Source: Sphingobacteriaceae bacterium
GTDB lineage: Bacteria; Bacteroidota; Bacteroidia; Sphingobacteriales; Sphingobacteriaceae
Direction: 5' to 3'
Length of the DNA stretch: 64,000 bases
Assembly: GCA_014380615.1 (NCBI GenBank)
Contig: JACMJM010000044.1
Coordinates: 124,001-188,000 of the forward strand
The notes under the pieces: generated by a model
What the model was told of the DNA's origin: nothing
The model's input: the letters and a program-made list of their open reading frames with translations, nothing else
Databases searched by the model: none
Shown: positions 52,606 to 61,218 of the stretch, piece after piece
How the letters are laid out: every line of letters begins with the position of its first letter
Position numbering within the stretch: the stretch's first letter is position 1
Made by a program: the position numbers and the translations under genes

Positions 52606-54144
52606 ATGAAGTATAAAACCACATCAGGAATAGAAATAAAGGAAGTTTATACTCAAGCCCGGGATCTCAAAGAACTACCTGGAGAATTCCCTTTCACCCG
52701 CGGTGTCCGAAAAGATATGTATCGGGGCAAGCTTTGGACGATGAGGCAATATGCAGGCTTTTCAACCGCTCAGGAATCAAATAAGCGGTATCACTATCTG
52801 TTATCCCAAGGCACTACAGGTTTATCTGTTGCTTTCGATCTTCCTACCCAAATCGGCTACGATTCTGATCATAATTTATCAGAAGGAGAGGTTGGTAAGG
52901 TTGGCGTAGCCATCGATTCTTTACTGGATATAGAGGAGTTGTTTGACGGGATAGATTTGGAAAAAATAACTACTTCCATGACCATTAACGCAACCGCTTC
53001 GATTTTATTAGCGATGTATATTGCTTTGGCAAAGAAGCAGGGTGCGGATTTAACTAAGCTTTCAGGTACCATTCAAAACGATATATTGAAAGAATATGCG
53101 GCCCGGGGAACATATATCTATCCGCCTAAGCCATCTATGCGCTTAATAACAGATATTTTTGAATACTGTAGTCAGGCACTGCCCAAATGGAATACTATTT
53201 CAGTGTCAGGATACCATATCAGGGAAGCCGGCTCGACGGCGGTGCAGGAAATGGCATTTACACTGGCAAATGGTAAAGCATATTTAAAGGCCGCCCTTGA
53301 GAAGGGATTGGATATTAATGTATTCGCGAAAAGAATATCCTTTTTCTTTAACTGCCATAATAATTTTTTCGAGGAGATTGCAAAGTTTCGAGCTGCCCGA
53401 AGAATGTGGGCGAAAATTACCCAAGATCTTGGTGCTACCGATCTCCAGGCGCAAATGCTGAGATTTCATACCCAAACAGGCGGGTCAACATTAACCGCTC
53501 AGCAGCCCATGAATAATATTGTACGGGTTACCACCCAGGCTTTGGCGGCAGTGCTTGGCGGTACTCAATCATTACACACCAATGGCTATGATGAGGCATT
53601 TTCTTTGCCAACAGAAGAGGCGGCTAAACTTGCATTGCGTACACAGCAAATTTTGGCGTTTGAAACAGGTGTCGCCGATACGGCAGATCCATTAGCGGGT
53701 TCTTATTTTATCGAAGAGCTTACAGATGAGCTGGAGGCAGCGGCATGGAAATATATTCAGAAAATAGATGAGATGGGAGGGGCGGTAGCGGCTGTCGAAT
53801 CGGGATTTATCCAGAATGAAATTGCAAGTTCTGCCTATAAGTATCAAACTTCCGTAGAAAACGATGAGCAAAAGATTGTTGGTATAAACAGTTTTATTGA
53901 TCCCGGCGAGCCGGAATTTCCTCTTTTTAATGTAAGCGATTCGATTCGGGTTTTGCAGGCCGAAAAATTGGCGGACTTAAAATCAAATCGTGATAATGAA
54001 GCGGTACGCCAAGCTCTTAAAAATTTGAAAACCGCAAGTTCTTCTGCCCGGAATCTAATGCCTTATATCATCACGGCAGTGGAGGTCTATGCCACATTAG
54101 GGGAGATTGCGGATACATTAAGAACAGAGTTTGGAGAATATTGA
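52606..54144 (+). CDS. Methylmalonyl-CoA mutase-type catalytic subunit without B12-binding domain
   Basis: 512 residues from ATG at 52606; an in-frame TTG two codons earlier is unlikely. The barrel sequence is complete: '[20 protein letters not shown]', '[18 protein letters not shown]', '[18 protein letters not shown]', '[20 protein letters not shown]', '[20 protein letters not shown]', and '[16 protein letters not shown]'. Tyr49 in RQYAGF favours methylmalonyl-CoA over isobutyryl-CoA, where Phe is usual. The usual YPTMY before it reads RKDMY, which is unusual. The protein ends before the DxHxxG cobalamin domain, so it needs a separate small subunit, not found nearby. Confidence 0.85.
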   Translation: MKYKTTSGIEIKEVYTQARDLKELPGEFPFTRGVRKDMYRGKLWTMRQYAGFSTAQESNKRYHYLLSQGTTGLSVAFDLPTQIGYDSDHNLSEGEVGKVGVAIDSLLDIEELFDGIDLEKITTSMTINATASILLAMYIALAKKQGADLTKLSGTIQNDILKEYAARGTYIYPPKPSMRLITDIFEYCSQALPKWNTISVSGYHIREAGSTAVQEMAFTLANGKAYLKAALEKGLDINVFAKRISFFFNCHNNFFEEIAKFRAARRMWAKITQDLGATDLQAQMLRFHTQTGGSTLTAQQPMNNIVRVTTQALAAVLGGTQSLHTNGYDEAFSLPTEEAAKLALRTQQILAFETGVADTADPLAGSYFIEELTDELEAAAWKYIQKIDEMGGAVAAVESGFIQNEIASSAYKYQTSVENDEQKIVGINSFIDPGEPEFPLFNVSDSIRVLQAEKLADLKSNRDNEAVRQALKNLKTASSSARNLMPYIITAVEVYATLGEIADTLRTEFGEY

Positions 54145-54147
54145 GAG

Positions 54148-54921
54148 ATGAGGATTTTTATACATTTTAAATTAAGCGTTATCGTATTATTTGCTTGTTG
54201 GTCTTTCATTTCTTCATGCAGTTCCCGCTATAACTTTATCAGATCGGATAAAACTTTGTATTCAATAAATAAGGAATTGCCTAAAGATTCGTCTGTTCTT
54301 AATTTCTACCAGCCCTATAAATCTAAAATCGACTCGCAAATGAATCGGGCTGTGGCACATACGGCGTCAGAAATAAAAAGGGGCCGTCCGGAAGGAAGGT
54401 TGAATAATCTGACAGCTGACGGGCTGGCTTTTAGTGCCAGAAATCATAATATAGATTTTGATTTCGTTCATATAAACTATAAAACCTTGCGCGTGCCGCT
54501 GCCTGTTGGGCAGATAAAGACATTTAAGATTTTCGAACTCATGCCTTTTGAAAACAATCTGGTTACCGTAAAGCTGAAAGGTAGTGACGTGTTCGAGCTT
54601 TTTCAATATATGGCCAGGTTAGGAGGAGATCCTATCTCGGGTGCGTCATTCAAAATTGAAAAGGGAAAGGCTACTGAAATTTTGATAGCCGGGGAGATAT
54701 TGAATTTCGAAAAATCATACATAGTTCTCACAAATGATTACCTGGCAAATGGGGGAGACGGGGCTTCAGTGTATCTCAAAACAATTGAAAGAAAGAATCA
54801 TAGCGTTAAACAGCGGGACGCATTTCTGGAATATTTAAACCAGCTACAGAGCAAGGGAACGTTAGTAAATCCCCGATTAGATGCCAGGATAGTAAGCGAT
54901 AAAGTGATAGACGATGAATAG
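54148..54921 (+). CDS. 5'-nucleotidase C-terminal (substrate-binding) domain as separate lipoprotein
   Basis: 257 residues. A lipoprotein signal with Cys24 in 'SFISSCSS' is followed by the UshA-type C-terminal domain: 'NRAVAHTASEIKRGRPEGRL', 'NNLTADGLAFSARNH', 'VHINYKTLRVPLPVGQIKT', 'MPFENNLVTVKLKGSDVFEL' and 'SYIVLTNDYLANGGDGASVY'. This domain binds the nucleoside in two-domain 5'-nucleotidases. It lacks the metal centre. The next gene supplies the metallophosphatase domain and overlaps by 8 bp, so the two products very likely form one enzyme. Order is reversed relative to the fused protein. Confidence 0.88.
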   Translation: MRIFIHFKLSVIVLFACWSFISSCSSRYNFIRSDKTLYSINKELPKDSSVLNFYQPYKSKIDSQMNRAVAHTASEIKRGRPEGRLNNLTADGLAFSARNHNIDFDFVHINYKTLRVPLPVGQIKTFKIFELMPFENNLVTVKLKGSDVFELFQYMARLGGDPISGASFKIEKGKATEILIAGEILNFEKSYIVLTNDYLANGGDGASVYLKTIERKNHSVKQRDAFLEYLNQLQSKGTLVNPRLDARIVSDKVIDDE

Positions 54922-55846
54922 GAGGAATTTTATACGCGGCACTGTGGCAAGCTCCTGCTTGCTTGCGTTTGGTATCAGGCCCGAAAGTGTTTATGCAGCC
55001 GCCGACTTTGTGAAGATAACTATTTTGCATACCAATGATGTGCATAGTAGAATTGATCCCTTTCCGCTTGACGATGGTAAGTTTCCCGGCAGGGGCGGAG
55101 CGGCTCCAAGGGCGGCATTAATAAAGAGAATCAGGCAAGAGGAAGCAAATGTATTGTTATTAGATGCCGGTGATCTTTTCCAGGGAACGCCTTATTTTAA
55201 TTACTATGGCGGCGAATTGGAGATGAAGCTGATGAGTAAAATGGGTTATGATGCCGGAACCATGGGCAACCATGAATTTGATAACGGGCTTGAAGGATTT
55301 AATAAACAGCTTCCGCATGCAAACTTCCCTTTTCTAACCAGTAATTACGATTTTTCGGATACGATTCTTAACGGAAAGACTAAAGACTATCACATCTTTA
55401 AAAAGGACGGGTTGAAGATCGGCGTTTTTGGACTCGGTATCGAACTTGCCGGTATCGCTAATAAAGAACAGTATGGCGAAACCCGGTATCTTGATCCTTT
55501 AAAAAAGGCTTTAGAGATGGAGCATATTCTTAAAATGGAACACAAATGCGACCTCGTGATCTGCCTATCGCACCTGGGATATGATTATAATACTATTAAG
55601 ATTTCGGATAAAGTAATTGCGAAAAATACTCACTATATTGACCTCATTATTGGGGGACATACTCACACCTTTTTAGAGGCTCCGGAATCGGTTAAGAATT
55701 TAAACCGTAACGAAACCTTAATTAACCAGGTTGGGTATGCGGGAGTGAACCTGGGCCGCTTGGATTTTGTGTTTGAAAGAGATAGAGGAGGAAAAAGGGC
55801 CTACTCATCTGCCACAGAGGAAATTAACAGTTATTTTAAATTTTAG
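54914..55846 (+). CDS. 5'-nucleotidase N-terminal metallophosphatase domain, Tat-type signal
   Basis: 310 residues. The start MNRRNFIRGTVASSCLL has a twin-arginine motif and hydrophobic stretch, so export in folded form via Tat is likely. Calcineurin-like metal motifs are all present: 'ILHTNDVHSR' (Asp42, His44), 'DAGDLFQGTPYF', 'GNHEFDNG', 'CLSHLGYD' and 'IGGHTHTF'. It hydrolyses nucleotides or nucleotide sugars in the periplasm together with the preceding gene's product. Without its own C-terminal domain it stops at about the end of the metallophosphatase fold. Confidence 0.9.
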   Translation: MNRRNFIRGTVASSCLLAFGIRPESVYAAADFVKITILHTNDVHSRIDPFPLDDGKFPGRGGAAPRAALIKRIRQEEANVLLLDAGDLFQGTPYFNYYGGELEMKLMSKMGYDAGTMGNHEFDNGLEGFNKQLPHANFPFLTSNYDFSDTILNGKTKDYHIFKKDGLKIGVFGLGIELAGIANKEQYGETRYLDPLKKALEMEHILKMEHKCDLVICLSHLGYDYNTIKISDKVIAKNTHYIDLIIGGHTHTFLEAPESVKNLNRNETLINQVGYAGVNLGRLDFVFERDRGGKRAYSSATEEINSYFKF

Positions 55847-55942
55847 TTTTTTAAGTAGATTTTTTTTAGAATATTCGATGTTCCAAACCCGCCTGTTTTT
55901 TTCTTTACGTCGGGGTTGAAAATCAGATTATTAAGTATTAAT

Positions 55943-57370
55943 ATGGAAAAAACTTGTACAAATGTATGGAGCAGCTGCCTGCAAATCATAAAGGACAACA
56001 TCCCTACACAGAGCTACAAGACTTGGTTTGAACCAATCAAGGCTTTGCGACTGGAAGGTAATGTGCTCACCATACAAGTACCCAGTTTATTCTTTTACGA
56101 ATGGCTCGAAGAGCATTATGTAGGCCTATTGAGGAAGACTGTAAAGAAGCAGTTGGGCGATGAAGGACGTTTGGAATACAATATAGTAGTAGAGAAATCA
56201 TCCAATAATAAACCTTACACAACCAACATGCCGTCTAATGGCAACGGCTCGGATGCGAAAAGGCAATCTATGCCCATACCGGTTGCGCTAAATAAGGATA
56301 TTAAAAACCCGTTTGTAATACCCGGATTAAAAAAGCTTCAGGTAGACCCTCAGTTAAATCAGAATTATAGTTTTGAAAATTTTATAGAAGGCGATTGTAA
56401 CAGGTTAGCTCGTTCGGCAGGTTTTGCAGTTGCCGGTAAACCTGGTGGTACATCTTTTAACCCTCTGATGCTTTATGGCGGTGTGGGCCTTGGAAAAACG
56501 CACTTGGCTCAGGCAATTGGGAACGAGATTAAACGATCTCATCCTGATAAACTGGTCATCTATGTTTCCTGCGAAAAGTTTTGCCAGCAGTTTGTAGATT
56601 CATTGAAAAATAATACGATTAATGATTTTGTGAACTTCTATCAGGCAATGGATGTCATCATTATGGATGATGTTCACAACTTTGCCGGAAAAGAGAAAAC
56701 TCAGGATATTTTCTTCCATATCTTCAACCATTTACACCAATCTGGTAAGCAGGTAATTCTTACATCCGATAAACCGCCAAAAGATTTGGCTGGCCTTGAA
56801 GAAAGATTACTTAGCCGTTTTAAATGGGGGCTTTCAGCCGATTTACAGGTTCCCGATCTGGAAACCCGTATGGCCATCCTTAAAATGAAAATGTACACCG
56901 ATGGTATCGAGTTACCCGGAGAAGTGATCGAATACGTTGCCCATAACATAGATAATAACGTTCGCGAGCTTGAGGGTGCAATGGTTTCATTGCTGGCTCA
57001 ATCTACGCTCAACAAAAAGGAAATTGATTTGGGCTTAGCTAAATCAATGCTCAAAAATTTCATCAAGAATACCTCAAAAGAGATTTCGATGGAATATATC
57101 CAGAAGCTGGTTTGCGAATATTTCGAAGTGCCGGTTGAGATGGTAAAATCTAAAACACGTAAACGCGAAATTGTACAGGCCCGCCAGATTTCAATGTACC
57201 TTTCGAAAAGCCACACTAAAACATCTTTAAAATCTATAGGCGCATTCTTTGGTGGCAGGGATCACTCTACTGTAATCTACGCCTGCCAAACGGTAGAAGA
57301 TTTAATTGATACTGATAAGAAGTTTAAGGCTTATGTGCAGGATATTCAGAAGAAATTGAAAATGAGTTAG
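55943..57370 (+). CDS. dnaA: Chromosomal replication initiator DnaA
   Basis: 475 residues from ATG at 55943; an ATG nine codons upstream is possible but not conserved-looking. Domain I 'VWSSCLQIIKDNIPTQSYKT', a short linker, AAA+ domain with Walker A 'GGVGLGKTHLAQA' (around 178-190) and Walker B 'VIIMDDVHNF', sensor 'LLSRFKWGLSADLQ', and domain IV with the DnaA-box signature 'GGRDHSTVIYACQTVEDL'. It opens the replication origin. No cluster of DnaA boxes was found beside the gene, and dnaN and recF are absent, so origin position is not implied. Confidence 0.97.
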   Translation: MEKTCTNVWSSCLQIIKDNIPTQSYKTWFEPIKALRLEGNVLTIQVPSLFFYEWLEEHYVGLLRKTVKKQLGDEGRLEYNIVVEKSSNNKPYTTNMPSNGNGSDAKRQSMPIPVALNKDIKNPFVIPGLKKLQVDPQLNQNYSFENFIEGDCNRLARSAGFAVAGKPGGTSFNPLMLYGGVGLGKTHLAQAIGNEIKRSHPDKLVIYVSCEKFCQQFVDSLKNNTINDFVNFYQAMDVIIMDDVHNFAGKEKTQDIFFHIFNHLHQSGKQVILTSDKPPKDLAGLEERLLSRFKWGLSADLQVPDLETRMAILKMKMYTDGIELPGEVIEYVAHNIDNNVRELEGAMVSLLAQSTLNKKEIDLGLAKSMLKNFIKNTSKEISMEYIQKLVCEYFEVPVEMVKSKTRKREIVQARQISMYLSKSHTKTSLKSIGAFFGGRDHSTVIYACQTVEDLIDTDKKFKAYVQDIQKKLKMS

Positions 57371-57395
57371 TAATTAAAAAATTATATGATTATAG

Positions 57396-57434
57396 AAGGT
57401 TCTGGTATTTTTTATCAGGACTTTTTTGTTTTTA
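57396..57434 (+). terminator. Intrinsic terminator of dnaA
   Basis: Arms 57396-57407 and 57413-57424 form a 12-bp stem with three G-U pairs and a T-rich loop, followed by TTTTTTGTTTTT. It lies 25 bp beyond the dnaA stop and just before the convergent MOSC gene end. Confidence 0.78.
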
Positions 57435-58241
57435 TCACCCAAGCTGCTTATAGCTTATCACCTCAACCAGGTCATTCTCCCGTATAATTCCTTTATTCAA
57501 AGCAATAAGGTTTTGCCCGAACAGCACTTTATTATCTTTAGTACGGTAGGATGAAAGCGTGAAAAGTGGTTCTTTTCCTTTCAATCCAGTTTCCTGATCT
57601 ACCGTAGTTAAAATACAACGAGCGCAGGGTTTGGCTACCTTAAAGTAAACATCGCCGATCTTTATTTTCGCCCAGGTATCCTCTTCGAAAGCATTTGTTC
57701 CGCTTACAACAAGGTTGGGCCTGAAACGATTCATTGGTACGGATTGAGACAGGCGGCCGTTTAGGTCGTCGAGGCTTGATTGGCTTATCAGGAGGTAAGG
57801 AAACGCATCGGCAAAGCTTACTTGTTCATTGTGTTCGGCGTACCTGGGGTCTACCAGCCTTTTTCCGGTTTCGGGCATAAACACCAGCTTACACGATTTT
57901 CCAAGATAGGTGCTAAACCAGGTATTAATTTCTTCCCCGGTTTGAAGGGCCTTGGTGCTGTCGTCCCAAACGCTAACATTTAGCAAATCCTCTCCGGCTG
58001 GCTCTAAAATTATACTTTGATCCGGGATATCCTTATTGAATACTCTGATTTTGTCTGCAATAACTTCAGTTCTCAGCAGGGCGAGCTTATGCTCTACTCG
58101 CTGAGTGATAGATTTACCGGCATCGTCAACAAGCATCCAGCGTCTGTCGTATTCGAAGCCTCTCTCTAAGACTTTCCCCTCCGATTGTTTAATCCCGCCC
58201 AATGATTTTACGGGATAGATATAAAGATCTTTTAATCTCAT
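57435..58241 (-). CDS. MOSC domain protein with N-terminal beta-barrel domain
   Basis: 268 residues. N-terminal MOSC_N beta-barrel: 'DLYIYPVKSLGGIKQSEGKV', 'EYDRRWMLVDDAGKSITQR'. MOSC core: 'MNRFRPNLVVSGTNAFEED', 'FKVAKPCARCILTTVDQETG' with the conserved Cys that holds molybdenum cofactor in relatives, and 'LFGQNLIALNKGII'. Relatives are mARC and YcbX-type N-hydroxylated-substrate reductases. The start overlaps the YdeI-like gene by 4 bp. Physiological substrate is unknown. Confidence 0.9.
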   Translation of the reverse strand: MRLKDLYIYPVKSLGGIKQSEGKVLERGFEYDRRWMLVDDAGKSITQRVEHKLALLRTEVIADKIRVFNKDIPDQSIILEPAGEDLLNVSVWDDSTKALQTGEEINTWFSTYLGKSCKLVFMPETGKRLVDPRYAEHNEQVSFADAFPYLLISQSSLDDLNGRLSQSVPMNRFRPNLVVSGTNAFEEDTWAKIKIGDVYFKVAKPCARCILTTVDQETGLKGKEPLFTLSSYRTKDNKVLFGQNLIALNKGIIRENDLVEVISYKQLG

Positions 58242-58855
58242 CGGCCCTTACTTTGATATTTCCAATTTCGACCCTTGCCTTCTGTAAGCCATTCGATAGC
58301 AGTAGCAATTCGCTTGTTTTTAGTCTCTTCGGTTTTAGCGTCTTCAAACCATTGAATATATTCTTTGCGATGCGAGTTACTGAAGTTTTCGAATTGAGAT
58401 TGAGCCTGCGGAAATTCTTTTAGTGCGTTTATAAAGTAATTGGGAATTTCGATGGGTGCCTTTTCCGTCGCCCGAGCTTTTTTAACTTTAATTCCGGCAT
58501 CATTTAAGTATGCGGCTTCGAGAATATAAGATGCCAGCACTTCATCTTCGGGAAGGTCGGCAATATGTTTTATGCGCCCCAATTGGCCCATCGCCTCACC
58601 CGAATCTTTTTGAAGAATTTTGTCCGGATCGGATAGCAGCGTACTTTTCCAAAAGCCGAAAGCGCAATGCTCTTTGAATGATGCCATACTACAGATAGTG
58701 CCTTTATAATCAAAATGAGGAAATCCCCATTTTATAGTTTCGAGAATATTTGGAGAAGCCTGATGAACAAGCTGTCTGAGATGAGTTAATATTGGTTTTG
58801 CGAAATCTGCAGACTTTTCAATATAAGCATCTATTCGCGGATCATATTTTTCCAT
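58238..58855 (-). CDS. YdeI/OmdA-like protein with DUF1801 domain
   Basis: 205 residues. The N-terminal half carries DUF1801 features ('HLRQLVHQASPNILETIKWG', 'FPHFDYKGTICSMASFKEHC', 'AFGFWKS'), and the C-terminal half the YdeI (OmdA) repeat 'PNYFINALKEFPQAQSQFEN' with 'FSNSHRKEYIQWFEDAKTEE'. The role of this widespread cytosolic protein is unclear; links to antimicrobial-peptide tolerance have been reported for Salmonella YdeI. It is the first gene of a two-gene unit with the MOSC protein. Confidence 0.85.
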   Translation of the reverse strand: MEKYDPRIDAYIEKSADFAKPILTHLRQLVHQASPNILETIKWGFPHFDYKGTICSMASFKEHCAFGFWKSTLLSDPDKILQKDSGEAMGQLGRIKHIADLPEDEVLASYILEAAYLNDAGIKVKKARATEKAPIEIPNYFINALKEFPQAQSQFENFSNSHRKEYIQWFEDAKTEETKNKRIATAIEWLTEGKGRNWKYQSKGR

Positions 58856-58904
58856 ACAATATTTTCTAAACGAATATATTGCAATTGAGGATAGATAAAG
58901 AGAT

Positions 58905-59465
58905 TTAGTGCAATTTATCTAATCTCAGCAGTGCGTGGAAGACAGCGCTTGCGTGTAAGGCCTGAGGAAATTGGTTATCAAGCGCCAGAGTCTTTAATTT
59001 TTCTAAACTTACTGTAAATACTTCTATTTCTTCTCTCCCGTCTAAGTGCTGCTCCTGTATTTTTTTTCCGCCTTTTGCCAAAAAACTGGATGTAATATTA
59101 CCGGAAGTCGAGGGGTTAGCATATAAAGTACAAATCGGTTCAACGGATTCAAACTCATAGCCGGTTTCTTCTAATAGCTCTCTTTTTATCGCTTGCTCAG
59201 GAGTTTCTCCCGGATCTATGCACCCTCCTGGCAATTCCAAAATAACTTCTTCTGCTGCGTGGCGATATTGTCTTATCAGGATTACTTCGCCATCTTCTGT
59301 AAGTGCCACGGCATTTACCCAACCCGGATATTCCAGTACGTAATAATCCTCGATCAAGGTGCCGTTTGGCATTCTGCAAGTATCAACTCTCAGAGTTGCC
59401 CATTGCTCCTTCACTAAATATCTTGATGAGAGTTTCTCCCACTTCAGATCATTCATATTGCTCAT
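58905..59465 (-). CDS. NUDIX hydrolase, ADP-ribose pyrophosphatase-like
   Basis: 186 residues, with a second possible start at 59456. The Nudix box is complete: 'GGCIDPGETPEQAIKRELLE' continuing ETGYEFE, with the metal-binding REx2EE. The preceding 'VILIRQYRHAAEEVILELPG' and the following 'YANPSTSGNITSSFLAKGGK' are as in ADP-ribose pyrophosphatases. It likely cleaves ADP-ribose or similar nucleoside diphosphate derivatives in the cytosol. It overlaps the DUF6483 gene by 8-17 bp depending on start. Confidence 0.9.
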   Translation of the reverse strand: MSNMNDLKWEKLSSRYLVKEQWATLRVDTCRMPNGTLIEDYYVLEYPGWVNAVALTEDGEVILIRQYRHAAEEVILELPGGCIDPGETPEQAIKRELLEETGYEFESVEPICTLYANPSTSGNITSSFLAKGGKKIQEQHLDGREEIEVFTVSLEKLKTLALDNQFPQALHASAVFHALLRLDKLH

Positions 59466-59859
59466 TATTTAAAAAGTTATCAATCATTTCACGCCTGCTC
59501 AGGTTTTCGAATGATTGTTGATGGTGTTCCGTTTCAAGCAGGTTTAAAATTAGCGCGACTTTATGCGCCAGGGCAACGCATTCTTCAGTGTCTTGAAAAG
59601 GATGGGCACTTTCAAAAAGCAGCTGAGCCAGCATATTAAGCTTCTCTGCCGAGTGGTTTTTGCCCCTTAGCTCCGTTTCAAATTCTTCAACCGAAGATTT
59701 TTCTAAGAATTCCTGGTCGAAACCAAAGTTTTCTGCTAGCGTTTGCTGGCTAACCTGCAGTGCTTCATCAAGGTTTCCCTGGTTTTTTAAGCCTATAATT
59801 TTAGCGATAACCTGCGCGAGCTTTTGGATTTCCGCCTCTATAAAATCTTTCCTTATCAT
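59449..59859 (-). CDS. DUF6483-like helical protein, unknown function
   Basis: 136 residues, all-helical by pattern: 'MIRKDFIEAEIQKLAQVIAK', 'GNLDEALQVSQQTLAENFGF', then a long helix pair ending 'FENLSRREMIDNFLNN'. I recall the start and the 'AEIQKLAQVIAKI' stretch from DUF6483 proteins; the assignment is from memory. It is upstream of and overlaps the NUDIX gene, so both are translated together. No catalytic residues stand out. Confidence 0.7.
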   Translation of the reverse strand: MIRKDFIEAEIQKLAQVIAKIIGLKNQGNLDEALQVSQQTLAENFGFDQEFLEKSSVEEFETELRGKNHSAEKLNMLAQLLFESAHPFQDTEECVALAHKVALILNLLETEHHQQSFENLSRREMIDNFLNNEQYE

Positions 59860-59890
59860 ATGTTTTTAAGAGTTGATGTTATTCTTAATC

Positions 59891-60745
59891 TTACCAGCTT
59901 CCTCCGGATCCGCCGCCGCCGAAGCTTCCGCCCCCGAATCCCCCGAAACCACCGCCACCGCCACCGAATCCGCCACTGCCTCCTCCGAATCCGCCGCCGC
60001 CTCCTCCGAATCCGCCGCCGCCTCCTCCGAATCCGCCGCCGCCAAAGCCGCTACCGCCTCGATTTCCCATCCCCGACATTAATGTCCCCCAGAACAAACT
60101 GGAGCCGCCGCGGCTGCCAATAATCTGACCGCCTTTTCCACCACCACCACCGCCTTTGCGGGATAATATGAAAATCACCGCGATGATTATTATAATCAGT
60201 CCGGTAGGGAACTTGTTTGATTTCTTTGACTGGCTTTTAGGTTTATCGTTCTTGTATTCGCCTTTGGTGTAAGCAATAATAGCGTCGGTAGCTTTATCAA
60301 GCCCTCCAAAATAGTCTCCTTCTCTAAATCGTGGATTAATTTCATTCAGCCTGATGTTTGCCGCAGCACCATCCGGTAAAGCACCTTCTAAGCCATAACC
60401 CGTCTGTATAGATAGCTTCCTGTCTTTCAGCGCAGCCAGAATTACTATGCCGTTATTTTTTCCCTTTTCACCAACGCCCCATTTTTCAGCCAGTTGAGCG
60501 GTGTAACTATCTACTTCATATACCCCGATAGACTGCATTAAGACGATTGCGATCTGGATAGAAGTCGAGTCATTAAAAGCAACCAGCTTTCGCTCCAGAT
60601 GATTTATTTCATCCTGTGAAAGAGTATTGGTAAAGTCATTAACCAACCTGGGGGGATTAGGCTTGGCAGGAAACTCCTGCGCAAAGCCATAGAGACTGGT
60701 TAAAAATAAAAAAGCGATCAGGAAGCTAAGTTTCTTTAATATCAT
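59891..60745 (-). CDS. TPM-domain protein (YgcG family) with glycine-rich tail
   Basis: 284 residues from ATG at 60745. A signal peptide (LKKLSFLIAFLFLTSLYGFAQ) leads to the TPM domain ('PRLVNDFTNTLSQDEINHLE', 'STSIQIAIVLMQSIGVYEVD', 'NNGIVILAALKDRKLSIQTG', 'GYGLEGALPDGAAANI'). One membrane helix ('GLIIIIIAVIFIL') follows, then a roughly 60-residue tail made of GGF and GGGG units. The domain is a periplasmic TLP18.3/Psb32-like fold tied in plants to photosystem repair; in bacteria unclear. It ends the lemA-TPM-TPM operon. The tail may phase-vary in length because its DNA is repetitive. Confidence 0.9.
   Translation of the reverse strand: MILKKLSFLIAFLFLTSLYGFAQEFPAKPNPPRLVNDFTNTLSQDEINHLERKLVAFNDSTSIQIAIVLMQSIGVYEVDSYTAQLAEKWGVGEKGKNNGIVILAALKDRKLSIQTGYGLEGALPDGAAANIRLNEINPRFREGDYFGGLDKATDAIIAYTKGEYKNDKPKSQSKKSNKFPTGLIIIIIAVIFILSRKGGGGGGKGGQIIGSRGGSSLFWGTLMSGMGNRGGSGFGGGGFGGGGGGFGGGGGGFGGGSGGFGGGGGGFGGFGGGSFGGGGSGGSW
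59979..60041. repeat. Three perfect 21-bp tandem repeats in the glycine tail
   Basis: Three exact head-to-tail copies of a 21-base unit (CCTCCTCCGAATCCGCCGCC plus G on the plus strand), flanked by further degenerate copies from about 59894 to 60062. Read on the minus strand each unit encodes seven residues of Gly and Phe. Such in-frame units may contract or expand without breaking the gene. Confidence 0.9.
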
Positions 60746-60778
60746 TTGCCTTTGGCTATTCAATGTTGAGAGATTGTC

Positions 60779-61204
60779 TTACATATAAGAGATGTCATCC
60801 GATAATTCGTTTTTATCGCCATCTGTGTAGGGGAAGTATTGTTTTAATTTTTCGCCCGCCATATTCACCCCGGTAATCAATCCCTCAACAATATTTCCGG
60901 TTTTAAAGAGATTGAGCATTGCCTCTTTGGTGGTATCCCAAAAATTATCAGGCACTGCTTCATTTATTCCAGCATCGCCGATAATCGCAAACTTATGATC
61001 TTCCGTAGCGATATAAATCAGCACTCCGTTGCGGAGTGCGGTTTTATCCATCCCTATTTTGTGAAAATAGTTAGCGGCCCTATCCAGAGGGTCTTCTTTG
61101 CAATGCTTCTCAGCACTTATCCGGATTTCTCCGGAAGTGTTTTTTTCAGCCGCTTCAATAGCCTGCCGAATTTGCTCTTGTTCCGTATCGGTGAATAGGG
61201 CCAT
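60779..61204 (-). CDS. TPM-domain protein, cytosol-facing or soluble form
   Basis: 141 residues without a signal peptide. The TPM fold is seen in 'FTDTEQEQIRQAIEAAEKNT', 'SGEIRISAEKHCKEDPLDRA', 'YFHKIGMDKTALRNGVLIYI', 'EDHKFAIIGDAGINEAVP' and 'EAMLNLFKTGNIVEGLITGV'. It lies between lemA and the Gly-rich TPM gene on the same strand, with gaps of about 15 and 33 bp, so the three form one operon. Lack of a signal may mean that it acts in the cytosol or joins the other proteins at the membrane. Function unknown. Confidence 0.88.
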   Translation of the reverse strand: MALFTDTEQEQIRQAIEAAEKNTSGEIRISAEKHCKEDPLDRAANYFHKIGMDKTALRNGVLIYIATEDHKFAIIGDAGINEAVPDNFWDTTKEAMLNLFKTGNIVEGLITGVNMAGEKLKQYFPYTDGDKNELSDDISYM

Positions 61205-61218
61205 TAAATTATTTAATA

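Noticed and set aside
55847-55942. Replication origin beside dnaA
   Set aside because: No cluster of TTATCCACA-type boxes was found up- or downstream of dnaA, and dnaN/recF are absent. A single box-like GTGGATAAC near 23.97 kb is not enough.
59979-60041. CRISPR array
   Set aside because: The three repeats are directly joined without spacers and lie in frame within a coding gene.
59824-60123. Plus-strand frames rich in Arg/Ser or Glu/Ser/Ala opposite the glycine-rich tail
   Set aside because: They are by-products of the GC-rich tandem repeat that encodes Gly/Phe on the minus strand; the TPM protein explains the region.
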